Shown here piece by piece: positions 1 through 7,252 of a stretch of 35,766 nt of DNA. Position 1 is the stretch's first letter, and the number at the start of each line of letters is the position of its first letter. The stretch lies in the IMG/VR virus record IMGVR_UViG_3300031999_000106, positions 1-35,766 of that record, one strand, 5' to 3'. Made by a program: the position numbers and the translations under genes. Below the pieces are notes generated by a model. The model was given only the letters and a program-made list of their open reading frames with translations. It did no database searches and was not told where the DNA came from. This DNA is from a virus.

Positions 1-1
1 A

Positions 2-1219
2 AGCAGTTCAGAAAGCTCAAGTAGTTCTAGCAGTTCATTCAGTTCAAGCAGTTCCAGTTCTTCCAGTTTTTCCAGTAGCTCAAGCAGTTCTAGTTTTTCC
101 AGCAGTTCTAGTTCTTCAAGCAGTTCATTCAGTTCTAGTTCTTCTAGCAGTTCATTTAGTTCGAGTAGTTCTAGTAGTTCTATATCAAGTTCTAGTAGTA
201 GTTCCGCGGAAAGTTTCTCAAGCAGTTCTTCTTCATCAAGTAGTTTATCATCATCTAGTTCTTCAAGTTCTTTCAGTAGTTCTAGTTCTTCCAGTAGTTC
301 AGAAAGCTCAAGCAGTTCCAGTAGTGAAAGCAGTTCCAGTTCTTCCAGCAGTTCAGAAAGCTCAAGCAGTTCCAGTAGTGAAAGCAGTTCCAGTTCTTCC
401 AGCAGTTCAGAAAGCTCAAGCAGTTCCAGCAGTGAAAGCAGTTCCAGTTCTTCAAGCAGTTCAGAAAGCTCAAGCAGTTCCAGTAGTGAAAGCAGTTCCA
501 GTTCTTCAAGCAGTTCAGAAAGTTCAAGCAGTTCCAGTAGTGAAAGCAGTTCCAGTTCTTCCAGCAGTTCAGAAAGCTCTAGCAGTTCCAGTAGTGAAAG
601 CAGTTCCAGTTCTTCAAGCAGTTCAGAAAGCTCAAGCAGTTCCAGTAGTGAAAGCAGTTCCAGTTCTTCAAGCAGTTCCAGCAGTTCCAGTAGTTCCAGC
701 AGTTCAGAAAGCTCAAGCAGTTCCAGCAGTGAAAGCAGTTCCAGTTCTTCCAGCAGTTCAGAAAGCTCAAGCAGTTCCAGCAGTGAAAGCAGTTCTAGTT
801 CTTCCAGTAGTTCAGAAAGCTCAAGCAGTTCCAGTAGTGAAAGCAGTTCCAGTTCTTCCAGCAGTTCAGAAAGCTCAAGCAGTTCAAGCAGTTCAAGCAG
901 TTCTAGCAGTTCCAGTTCTTCCAGCAGTTCAGAAAGCTCAAGCAGTTCCAGCAGTTCCAGTTCTTCCAGCAGTTCTAGTTCTTCAAATTCATCAATAAGT
1001 TTAGAAAGTTCTTCTAGTAGTTCTAGTTCTTCAAGTAATTCTAGTTCTTCAAGTAACTCTAGTTCTTTCAGTAGTTCTTCATTCAGTTCAAGTTCGGCCT
1101 CATCGTTACCTCATAAAGTTGAATTCAAAGACGATACCTATGATTATAAATTTAAAGATAATACTAGTGATTATAAATTTAAAGACGATACTTATGATTA
1201 CAAATTTAAAGAACATTAA
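2..1219 (+). CDS. Serine-rich virion appendage protein (5' partial)
   Basis: The frame is open from the left edge to TAA at 1217-1219 (405 codons), so the N-terminus lies outside the window. Almost all of the visible protein is serine, with F at intervals near the start and E at intervals later. It ends in a short acidic/aromatic tail of three 9-residue repeats. Serine is written with mixed AGY and TCN codons, so the low-complexity protein is not a simple trinucleotide expansion. Four other proteins in the downstream virion gene block carry similar tracts, and I infer that this is a virion fibre or decoration protein whose folded head is upstream. No enzymatic motif is visible. Other frames across the repeat are also open, but they are by-products of the repetition. 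Confidence 0.8.
   Translation, partial: SSSESSSSSSSSFSSSSSSSSSFSSSSSSSSFSSSSSSSSSSFSSSSSSSSFSSSSSSSSISSSSSSSAESFSSSSSSSSSLSSSSSSSSFSSSSSSSSSESSSSSSSESSSSSSSSSESSSSSSSESSSSSSSSSESSSSSSSESSSSSSSSSESSSSSSSESSSSSSSSSESSSSSSSESSSSSSSSSESSSSSSSESSSSSSSSSESSSSSSSESSSSSSSSSSSSSSSSSSESSSSSSSESSSSSSSSSESSSSSSSESSSSSSSSSESSSSSSSESSSSSSSSSESSSSSSSSSSSSSSSSSSSSESSSSSSSSSSSSSSSSSNSSISLESSSSSSSSSSNSSSSSNSSSFSSSSFSSSSASSLPHKVEFKDDTYDYKFKDNTSDYKFKDDTYDYKFKEH
302..955 (+). repeat. 54-bp coding minisatellite
   Basis: The serine tract is built from an 18-codon unit starting GAAAGCTCAAGCAGTTCC, encoding E-S7-E-S9. GAA unit starts fall at 302, 356, 410, 464, 518, 572 and 626, exactly 54 bp apart. After an irregular stretch they resume at 707, 761, 815, 869 and 932. 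Changes between units are mostly synonymous serine-codon changes. The regular period suggests unequal crossing-over or slippage of a 54-bp unit, itself made of 9-bp AGCAGTTCN steps. Confidence 0.9.
1124..1216 (+). repeat. Three 27-bp repeats encoding FKDDTYDYK-type nonapeptides
   Basis: Units at 1124-1150, 1151-1177 and 1178-1204 encode FKDDTYDYK, FKDNTSDYK and FKDDTYDYK, followed by a partial FKEH at the C-terminus. This acidic/aromatic cap is very different in composition from the preceding serine tract. Confidence 0.9.
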
Positions 1220-1221
1220 AT

Positions 1222-1941
1222 ATGCCTGCACTACAGTATAAAAATAAGACAAAGAAACAATATATGCAATTATGGAGAGAAAAAAATAAAGAATATGTCT
1301 ATCAATATGGTAAGCAATATAGAAAAGTTCACTATAAAGAAATTAGATTAAATTGGAGAAATTGGTGGTTAAAAAATAAAAAACTTTGGTATCAATATAG
1401 TAAAAAATATAGTGATAGTCATCGAGAAGCAATGCGACTCAATCAAAAAAATTGGCGATTAAGACATTTAGAAAAAGCAAGATTGGAAAAAAGAATATAT
1501 ATGCGTGATTATAATAAAAGAGAAGAAGTTAAAGAAAAACAAAGATTATGGAAATTAGAAAATCCTAATTATTCTAAAGAAAAACAAAGATTATGGCGAT
1601 TAAAAAATCCTAATTATTATAATTCAAAAGAAAGAAGGATAAAGAAAAAAGCTGAAAATGCTTTATATAAAGAGAGATTTAGAAATGGTGGTAAATTAAC
1701 TATTCAAGATATTCAAAAGGTCTATGAAGATAATATCAAGAAGTATGGAACATTGACTTGCTATCTCTGCTATATTTCAATTCAATTCGGTGAAGATAGT
1801 ATAGATCACAAGACGCCATTATCTCGTGGTGGCACTAATGTAAAAGAAAATTTAGATATAGCACATTTTGTCTGTAATTGTAGAAAACATAACAGAACTG
1901 AAGAAGAATATAGAATTTTACTTAAAAATCAAACTACTTAA
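1222..1941 (+). CDS. Free-standing HNH endonuclease
   Basis: The 239-residue protein has a long basic N-terminal region rich in Y, K, W and N with internal repeats (KEKQRLW-x-L-x-NPNY occurs twice near residues 110-135), probably for DNA contact. The C-terminal HNH domain (about residues 175-230) shows CYLC, then DHKTPLSRGGTN, then H-x2-CNxRKxN. HNH enzymes of this type nick or cut DNA and often spread as homing-type genes. The gene sits between a virion gene and the terminase block, starts 3 bases after the upstream stop without a clear ribosome site, and is more A-rich than its neighbours, which suggests insertion. A remnant of a close relative lies at 34110-34382. Confidence 0.85.
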   Translation: MPALQYKNKTKKQYMQLWREKNKEYVYQYGKQYRKVHYKEIRLNWRNWWLKNKKLWYQYSKKYSDSHREAMRLNQKNWRLRHLEKARLEKRIYMRDYNKREEVKEKQRLWKLENPNYSKEKQRLWRLKNPNYYNSKERRIKKKAENALYKERFRNGGKLTIQDIQKVYEDNIKKYGTLTCYLCYISIQFGEDSIDHKTPLSRGGTNVKENLDIAHFVCNCRKHNRTEEEYRILLKNQTT

Positions 1942-1965
1942 CAAGAAAGGAGCTCTGATATATCG

Positions 1966-2271
1966 ATGTCAAATATCAGAAGTGAATATTATGTTGCTGA
2001 CGATGTAACCTTTAGAGGTTCGTTTGAAATTGATGGTGTGGCGCAGACGCCGGATGCCGGAAGTGCAAAGGTGCAAATATGGAAAGTAGGTTCCACTACT
2101 GCCATATTGACTGAAACTGCCGCAACAATATCAACAACGCAGATAAGATATAAATACACACCTTTAGTCGTAGGCACCTTTACATTATTCCTTTATGCTG
2201 CTTTTAATTCCGGCGCGGATAAGAGGACAGGAGTAATTGAATTTCTGGTCAAAAAGAAAGAGGCACATTAA
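1966..2271 (+). CDS. Small beta-sandwich-like protein
   Basis: This 101-residue protein has alternating hydrophobic/polar strands, a central TPDAGSAKVQIW segment and a KYTP-x4-GTFTLFLY segment, the look of an Ig-like or other beta-sandwich domain. There are no catalytic motifs. An AAAGGAG site at 1946-1952 precedes the ATG. The TAATG overlap with the terminase small subunit gene indicates translational coupling. It may be a structural accessory protein, but I do not recognise the family. Confidence 0.7.
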   Translation: MSNIRSEYYVADDVTFRGSFEIDGVAQTPDAGSAKVQIWKVGSTTAILTETAATISTTQIRYKYTPLVVGTFTLFLYAAFNSGADKRTGVIEFLVKKKEAH

Positions 2272-2870
2272 TGATTAGTGAAAATTCGTTGGCAAATTTA
2301 AGAGTTACTAAACCAAAAAAAGAAGGGTATGGCTACCGGTATGTGATACCGCAGGATAAAATTGATGAGTTGTTTACTTATTTGGCTGAAGGCATATCAT
2401 TAAAACAATCGGCTAAAAAAGCCAAGATTTGTTTTGAAACCGCAAGGAAGTATTTTAGGCGTGGTGATGAGAAGCGCGGGATAAAGCCGCTTCAATGGCG
2501 TTTGACTGTATTCCAAGATAAGATTTCGGAGAAATATAATGTACTTTTGGTTGAGCGCCGGGGTGAAATGGTTGATATTCTCCGTACAAGCATAAACCAT
2601 TTAAAAGAGAGAATTAAAGAAAAAACTTGTAAATTCTGCGAAGGCACAGGAATACAGACCGGTAAAGACGATATGAAAATAGTATGTCCTATATGCAAAG
2701 GCGAAGGGAAAATTATGGGTTCATTAATGGACAAGTCAACCTTAAGAGACTTAGACCGGTTAATTCGCCTTGAGGTATTTTTGCTTGGCGGAGTTACTCA
2801 AAAAGAAAAAGAAAGAAAAATGTTAAGCGCGGAGGAGATTGCTGGTGGAAGTGATAACGAAGGAAATTAA
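2271..2870 (+). CDS. terS: Terminase small subunit (putative)
   Basis: The 199-residue protein has a helix-turn-helix-like segment at about residues 30-65 (LAEGISLKQSAKKAKICFETARKYF split over two helices), consistent with recognition of phage packaging DNA. A zinc-binding segment at about 118-145 has two C-x2-C-x-G-x-G motifs (CKFCEGTG and CPICKGEG), like a DnaJ zinc finger. Its 3' end overlaps the large-subunit gene. The assignment rests on the HTH and the position directly before TerL; TerS sequences diverge widely. Confidence 0.72.
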   Translation: MISENSLANLRVTKPKKEGYGYRYVIPQDKIDELFTYLAEGISLKQSAKKAKICFETARKYFRRGDEKRGIKPLQWRLTVFQDKISEKYNVLLVERRGEMVDILRTSINHLKERIKEKTCKFCEGTGIQTGKDDMKIVCPICKGEGKIMGSLMDKSTLRDLDRLIRLEVFLLGGVTQKEKERKMLSAEEIAGGSDNEGN

Positions 2871-4434
2871 AAGAATAGACTGGCAGAAAGAAATAGACAG
2901 CCGGTCTCAACAAGATGCGAGGAAGTGGCAGATCAAGGAATATCGGCGCTGCGCTGAGGATAAAATCTATTGGTTCAATAACTATATCTGGACAATAGAT
3001 ACGCGTAGAGCTCCAGCTCCTACTATTATTCCTTTTATATTATGGTCTAAACAGATAGAATTAGTTAAGCAATTAGATAAATACGAAGATTTATTCATTG
3101 ATAAACCGCATGATCTCGGAATTTCTTGGACAATTATGGGATGGGAATTACATCAAGCTTTGTATACTAAAGGTTTTACTGCCTTGAATATTTCAAGAAA
3201 AGAATCAGAAGTGCAAGATTCCGGCAATACCTTTCATGCTTTACATGGAAGAGTATTATTTATGTATATGAGATTGCCACCTTTTTTAAAACCAAGAATA
3301 CATAACCCGTTTTTAATATTTGCTGTGCCTTCAATGAACTCCATAATTAAAGGTGAATCGTCAAACCCCAATGCCGGTAGAGATACTCAATATAGATTTA
3401 TTTTTATTGATGAAGCGGCTTGTATAGAATGTTTAGATGAAATGTGGAAAGGAGTCCGCGCTGCTACAAATACTGTTTGTCTTAATTCAACTCCGCCGAA
3501 AGAAAGTGTAAATAATAAGTTTGCTGAAATTAAAGATATGCCTAATTCAGGATTTACTAAAATGAGATTTCATTGGAAGGATAACCCCCAACATGACGAA
3601 AACTGGTATAATAAAAAGACTGCTTCTATGACTGAAGAAGAAATAGCACAAGAAGTTTTGGTGGGTTATGATAAGGCAAAAATTAACCGTTCCTATCCAG
3701 AATATGGCGATGGGATACATCTATTAGGCCATAAGGTATATCTTAATCCTAAATCAAAGTTATACTGTTTTGTTGATTTCGGCCTTGAGGGAGAGGTATT
3801 CATTTTTGCCCAAAAGGATTTTGAGGAGAGGTTATTTATCTTGTATTATAAGATATTCTTCAATATGCTCACTCCAGAGTTGTATCATGAGTTTATTAAA
3901 TGCTTGGATGCTTTAGGTTATACAGGGGAAATTAAAGACATGGTTTTTATCGGTGATAAATCAGGGAATAAAAGAAACCGAGTTACTAAGACCAGCGTGA
4001 TAGAAGATTATAAAAAGGTTTCTAACGGCTCAATAGATATTCATACGCGAGAAATCTCTAATGATGAAAAGATGAAATGCGTAAAGGCATGCTTCAAGAA
4101 ATATATCAATGGCCGGCCGCAGTTCAATATTTCAGATGAACCAACTTGCTTGGAATTGGCAAAGTGCCTGAAAAATGTTACGCTTAATAAGACCGGACAA
4201 GACCATATCGATAATAAATATACTCATGCGGTTAACGCGATTGAATACGGTATAAACTATTTATTTCCTAAAACAAAAGCCGCGGGTATTGTTGTAGGCA
4301 TAGATCCGGGTGAGGAAATAAAAGATGATAATGGCAAAGTAATTAGGACAGTTGAGCCGGTAATGACCAGAGGCGCTTCTGTGGCTTCTGTAATAAATAG
4401 ATACAGAACAGAAAGAAGGGGGTTACTACAATGA
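2845..4434 (+). CDS. terL: Terminase large subunit (packaging ATPase and nuclease)
   Basis: This protein drives DNA packaging into the prohead and cuts concatemers. The ATPase half shows a Walker B motif (FIFIDEAA, about residue 190) and the coupling motif NSTPP. The Walker A region reads DKPHDLGISWT, without the usual G-K-S/T. The RNase H-like nuclease half shows FVDFGLEG, VFIGDKSGNKRN and, near the end, HAVNAIEYG. The length of about 530 residues is normal. The frame also permits TTG at 2839, but GGAGGAG at 2831-2837 sits too close to it; GTG at 2845 has proper spacing. The gene overlaps terS and, by ATGA, the portal gene. Confidence 0.92.
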   Translation: MEVITKEIKRIDWQKEIDSRSQQDARKWQIKEYRRCAEDKIYWFNNYIWTIDTRRAPAPTIIPFILWSKQIELVKQLDKYEDLFIDKPHDLGISWTIMGWELHQALYTKGFTALNISRKESEVQDSGNTFHALHGRVLFMYMRLPPFLKPRIHNPFLIFAVPSMNSIIKGESSNPNAGRDTQYRFIFIDEAACIECLDEMWKGVRAATNTVCLNSTPPKESVNNKFAEIKDMPNSGFTKMRFHWKDNPQHDENWYNKKTASMTEEEIAQEVLVGYDKAKINRSYPEYGDGIHLLGHKVYLNPKSKLYCFVDFGLEGEVFIFAQKDFEERLFILYYKIFFNMLTPELYHEFIKCLDALGYTGEIKDMVFIGDKSGNKRNRVTKTSVIEDYKKVSNGSIDIHTREISNDEKMKCVKACFKKYINGRPQFNISDEPTCLELAKCLKNVTLNKTGQDHIDNKYTHAVNAIEYGINYLFPKTKAAGIVVGIDPGEEIKDDNGKVIRTVEPVMTRGASVASVINRYRTERRGLLQ

Positions 4435-5804
4435 AACGAAAAGCTAAAATAATACAAGAATCAAGCGAAGTGGTAGTTAATTTTAACGAGCGCGCTAAAC
4501 GCTCTGTAGAAATTCAGCGTAGATTAGCTGAAGCATATCCGATGGTAGGCGGTTCAAGTGATGATTCTCTGTGGCGCTCATTGACTACTAATCAGGATAG
4601 AGATCTTAATCTGCTTACGCAACGTAGGATGCAGGATATCGCTTTTTACCTATATGATAGCAATCCTATGGCAGGCAGGATTATTGAAATCATTGAGGAT
4701 TTTGTCATCGGAGATGGTTTCAGTTATACAGCGCAAGACCCTGATGTCAAAGAAGTATTGGATAACTTCTGGGAAGACCCAGATAATAACTTAGATGAAG
4801 AAATGAATGTCAATGTTGTAGAGTTATTTCTTTTCGGAGAACTTTGCCTGCCTGTCTGGGTCAACTCAGCTGACGGTGCTGTGAAGTTAGGGTATATAGA
4901 CCCCAAGACAATATTGAAAATTAAAAAAGATTCTAATAATACTAAAATAAATAAGACTTTAATCTGGAGAAAGCCCAGCGGTTCAATAGAAAGAGAAATA
5001 AATATTATCAATGTTGATAAAGCATTGAGGTCTGAGACTTATGGCAGATTAGTAGGAAATTGTTTCTATTTTACGATTAATAAAGTAAGTTCAGCAACGC
5101 GGGGTAGAAGTGCGCTATTAAGGCTCGCCGATTGGCTAGACGGATACGACCAATTCCTTTTTGCGAGATTAGAACGGGCATTTCTGCTGAATAATTTTAT
5201 TTGGGATATTGAATGTGAAGGAATGGATAAGGGAGAATTAGAAGAATTTGTTAAAACTATAGCTATACCTCGACCCGGTTCAATAAGAGCGCATAATGAA
5301 AAGGTAAAATGGAAATCTGAAACTCCAAAGTTAGAATCTGCTGACGCTTCAGAAGAGGCAAGATTATTTAAACAGCAGATATTAGGCGGTTCTGGATATC
5401 CAGAGCATTGGTTTGGTGAAGGTTCTACAACGACTAGAGCAACTGCGAAAGAGATGTCCGCTCCGGTATTAAAAAGTTTAAAGTCAAAACAGAAAAAAAT
5501 TAAATTTATGATTAAGCGGATATTCAATTTTGTTATTGACCAAGCGATAATTGCCGGGACATTATCTAAAGATGTTAATAGAAGTTTTAAGATAATACCT
5601 TCGCCGATTGTTTCAGGAGACAGCAGTAAAGGCGCTGCTGAAGCGATGAGTGGTTTAATCGGCGGTTTAGTTCAGGCTTCTGATAAAAAATGGATAAGCG
5701 ATAAAAAAGCAAAAATAGTTTTAAATGCGGTAATTAGTCAATTAGGCGTTGATATGGAAAGCGATACTGACGATGAAAAGGAGGAAACGATAAATGAAAA
5801 ATAG
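4431..5804 (+). CDS. Portal protein
   Basis: The 457-residue protein follows TerL with an ATGA overlap, the classic position. Family-like features are the N-terminal segment RRMQDIAFYLYDSNPMAGRI, the G-DGF turn after it, a GYIDP segment and ARLERAFLLNNFIWDI in the middle. Further along, the stretch around GSGYPEHWFGEGSTTTRATA corresponds to the conserved portal region. Portal dodecamers form the head vertex through which DNA is packaged and to which the connectors bind. The gene overlaps the next gene by 11 bases. Confidence 0.92.
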   Translation: MKRKAKIIQESSEVVVNFNERAKRSVEIQRRLAEAYPMVGGSSDDSLWRSLTTNQDRDLNLLTQRRMQDIAFYLYDSNPMAGRIIEIIEDFVIGDGFSYTAQDPDVKEVLDNFWEDPDNNLDEEMNVNVVELFLFGELCLPVWVNSADGAVKLGYIDPKTILKIKKDSNNTKINKTLIWRKPSGSIEREINIINVDKALRSETYGRLVGNCFYFTINKVSSATRGRSALLRLADWLDGYDQFLFARLERAFLLNNFIWDIECEGMDKGELEEFVKTIAIPRPGSIRAHNEKVKWKSETPKLESADASEEARLFKQQILGGSGYPEHWFGEGSTTTRATAKEMSAPVLKSLKSKQKKIKFMIKRIFNFVIDQAIIAGTLSKDVNRSFKIIPSPIVSGDSSKGAAEAMSGLIGGLVQASDKKWISDKKAKIVLNAVISQLGVDMESDTDDEKEETINEK

Positions 5805-6792
5805 CATTAAATTCCTGTTTGAAAATAATGAGAATAAAATACTGCTCGATAAATTAGACGAGATTATAAAATTATATACTTCTAAAAAAGATGGAAATAT
5901 AAAAGAGGAAATTGAGGCAATCAAAAAATCCTTCAAAGAGGCAATATATAAGATAATAGAATCAGGAATTAAGGATATCGAATTTGACAAAATATCTGCT
6001 GACGCAAAAAGTTTGTTTATAGATTTTATATCTAACATAGATATAAAATCTCTGGAAGCGAAAGATAAGCCTTTACTTCCGCAATTAGAAAAAATACTTC
6101 AGTTATACGCTTCAAAACGGCGTGGAGATGAAGTCAAGCAAAGCTTTGAAGAGTTGAATCAGTCCTTCTGTGAATGTATTAAAGAAATAATAAAATCAGG
6201 CAATATTGATATCCAGCTTGAAAAAATGCCTCCGTTCTCTGCTGAGCTTTTTGATAAGTTTACGGAGTATAAATATTTAGCAGAACAGCCTGACGGCAAT
6301 AAACAGGCCTTTAATACATTCAAAGAAATGAAAGACAGTAATGTAGATTATAAAGAATATAAGTTTACAATAAAAATGAAAGAAGCAGAAAAGAAAATAG
6401 GTAAATTTGCACTATATCATCAATGGTGGAAAGGAAAACATTTAGAAAGCAAAAAAATAGAAAGTTTTATCATTGCTACTGATTTTAATATTGATTTGTT
6501 TTTGGATGTTAACCCTTTAAAAGAAGATTTTAAAGAAGCGATATTTTATATCAAACCTTCAAAATATGAGGTTATGCAGGTTAATGAATCTACTACTTTT
6601 GTAGCCCCGCGAAGCAGCCTCAATATCACCGAGATGCCAACATGGATGAAAATAGTTGATATGGGGAATGTATCCATTTTGGAGTCCACAGAATTAGAGA
6701 AAACAATAGAGTTTTCAGGCGATAAACTTAAAGGAATATTTAGTGCGAAAAGAGATAATGAGAGTTCAGATTTCTGGAGCTTAAAAAAATAG
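5794..6792 (+). CDS. Head-module protein with duplicated helical N-terminus
   Basis: The 332-residue protein lies between portal and capsid genes. The first 155 residues are two copies of a helical segment: LL-x2-L-x2-I-x2-LY-x-SK is followed in each by SF-x5-I-x2-II-x-SG and a further helix. The C-terminal half includes ALYHQWWKGKH and ends with KLKGIFSAKRD-x6-FWSLKK. To me this resembles the LigD-type 3'-phosphoesterase-like domain found in some phage head modules (ending K-LKG-x3-x-R-x-W-x-L), but that is a weak, memory-based match. A minor head or assembly role is inferred from position only. Only a noncoding island separates it from the capsid-assembly genes. Confidence 0.75.
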   Translation: MKNSIKFLFENNENKILLDKLDEIIKLYTSKKDGNIKEEIEAIKKSFKEAIYKIIESGIKDIEFDKISADAKSLFIDFISNIDIKSLEAKDKPLLPQLEKILQLYASKRRGDEVKQSFEELNQSFCECIKEIIKSGNIDIQLEKMPPFSAELFDKFTEYKYLAEQPDGNKQAFNTFKEMKDSNVDYKEYKFTIKMKEAEKKIGKFALYHQWWKGKHLESKKIESFIIATDFNIDLFLDVNPLKEDFKEAIFYIKPSKYEVMQVNESTTFVAPRSSLNITEMPTWMKIVDMGNVSILESTELEKTIEFSGDKLKGIFSAKRDNESSDFWSLKK

Positions 6793-6795
6793 TTC

Positions 6796-6824
6796 TTGAC
6801 AAAAAGATTTTTATTGTATATATT
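6796..6824 (+). promoter_or_regulatory. Sigma70-like promoter inside the late cluster
   Basis: A perfect -35 TTGACA (6796-6801), a 17-bp spacer and TATATT (6819-6824) form one of the best promoters on the plus strand of the window. Transcription would start near 6831. The first structure met is the terminator at 6881-6917, so the default product may be a short RNA of roughly 85 nt unless termination is suppressed. Confidence 0.75.
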
Positions 6825-6846
6825 TTAAGCAGATAGGGTTATATAC

Positions 6847-6877
6847 TTATCCACAAGATATCCACAGGATAGTCCAC
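6847..6877 (+). promoter_or_regulatory. Three phased DnaA-box-like repeats
   Basis: TTATCCACA (6847-6855, the exact consensus DnaA box), ATATCCACA (6858-6866) and ATAGTCCAC (6869-6877) occur in direct orientation exactly 11 bp apart, on one face of the helix. They lie inside the transcribed leader between promoter and terminator. Host DnaA or a phage initiator may bind here. Confidence 0.65.
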
Positions 6878-6880
6878 TTT

Positions 6881-6917
6881 ACGGATTTATTATAGAGATA
6901 TAGTAAATCCGTTTTTT
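6881..6917 (+). terminator. Intrinsic terminator with GAGA loop
   Basis: ACGGATTTA (6881-6889) pairs with TAAATCCGT (6904-6912). An inner TATA/TATA stem closes a GAGA tetraloop, and six T follow (6912-6917). It lies just upstream of the ribosome site of the capsid-assembly gene, so it would attenuate transcription into the capsid genes. Confidence 0.8.
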
Positions 6918-6940
6918 GTTAGTTAATAAGGAGGTGCCCT

Positions 6941-7252
6941 ACGCCATACCCCAACGAACACGCGTGCAGAGTTGCAGAACCACTTCCTTCTGGTTCATCC
7001 GTAACTGCACGCAAAACAATCGCTCCAGGTATAAGTATAATTATTCAACGCCCTAAAAGTGGCGACTCTATGCACGCACAATCCTATCGTTTTTCAAAAC
7101 ATCAATTCACTTCTGAAGAAGCGAAAGCATGGTTAAAGAAACATAATATTTCCTATATATCATTTGAGCCGGCAAGCTCCGGAGAACAAGAAACACGAAA
7201 GGAAATTATTGGAAGAATAACCAAAGAACTATCCGGTGCCTTAATTGTTTAA
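6941..7252 (+). CDS. Small capsid-assembly protein, apparent ACG start
   Basis: The frame of the ATG at 7070 stays open back to 6923. In it, an ideal AAGGAGGT (6928-6935) stands 5 bases before ACG, followed by PYPNEHACRV. Many phage head-maturation proteins, as I recall them, begin MPYPNEHA or a close variant, and later carry an F-(T/S)-x-EEAK-x-WL segment; here it is FTSEEAKAWLKKH at about residues 58-70. Both hallmarks in one frame make 6941 more likely than the internal ATG at 7070, which has no ribosome site. The product would be about 103 residues. Its end overlaps the protease-capsid gene by 8 bases. A mutated ATG or an assembly error at 6941 is the main alternative. Confidence 0.7.
   Translation, partial: TPYPNEHACRVAEPLPSGSSVTARKTIAPGISIIIQRPKSGDSMHAQSYRFSKHQFTSEEAKAWLKKHNISYISFEPASSGEQETRKEIIGRITKELSGALIV

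Noticed and set aside
302-955. CRISPR-like regular repeats
   Set aside because: Units are contiguous coding repeats with no unique spacers and no Cas genes in the window.
324-998. Plus-strand frame rich in AVQKAQAVPVV repeats
   Set aside because: It is a second open frame of the serine-codon minisatellite. The frame encoding serine is open to the window edge and ends in a non-repetitive tail, so it is the real one.
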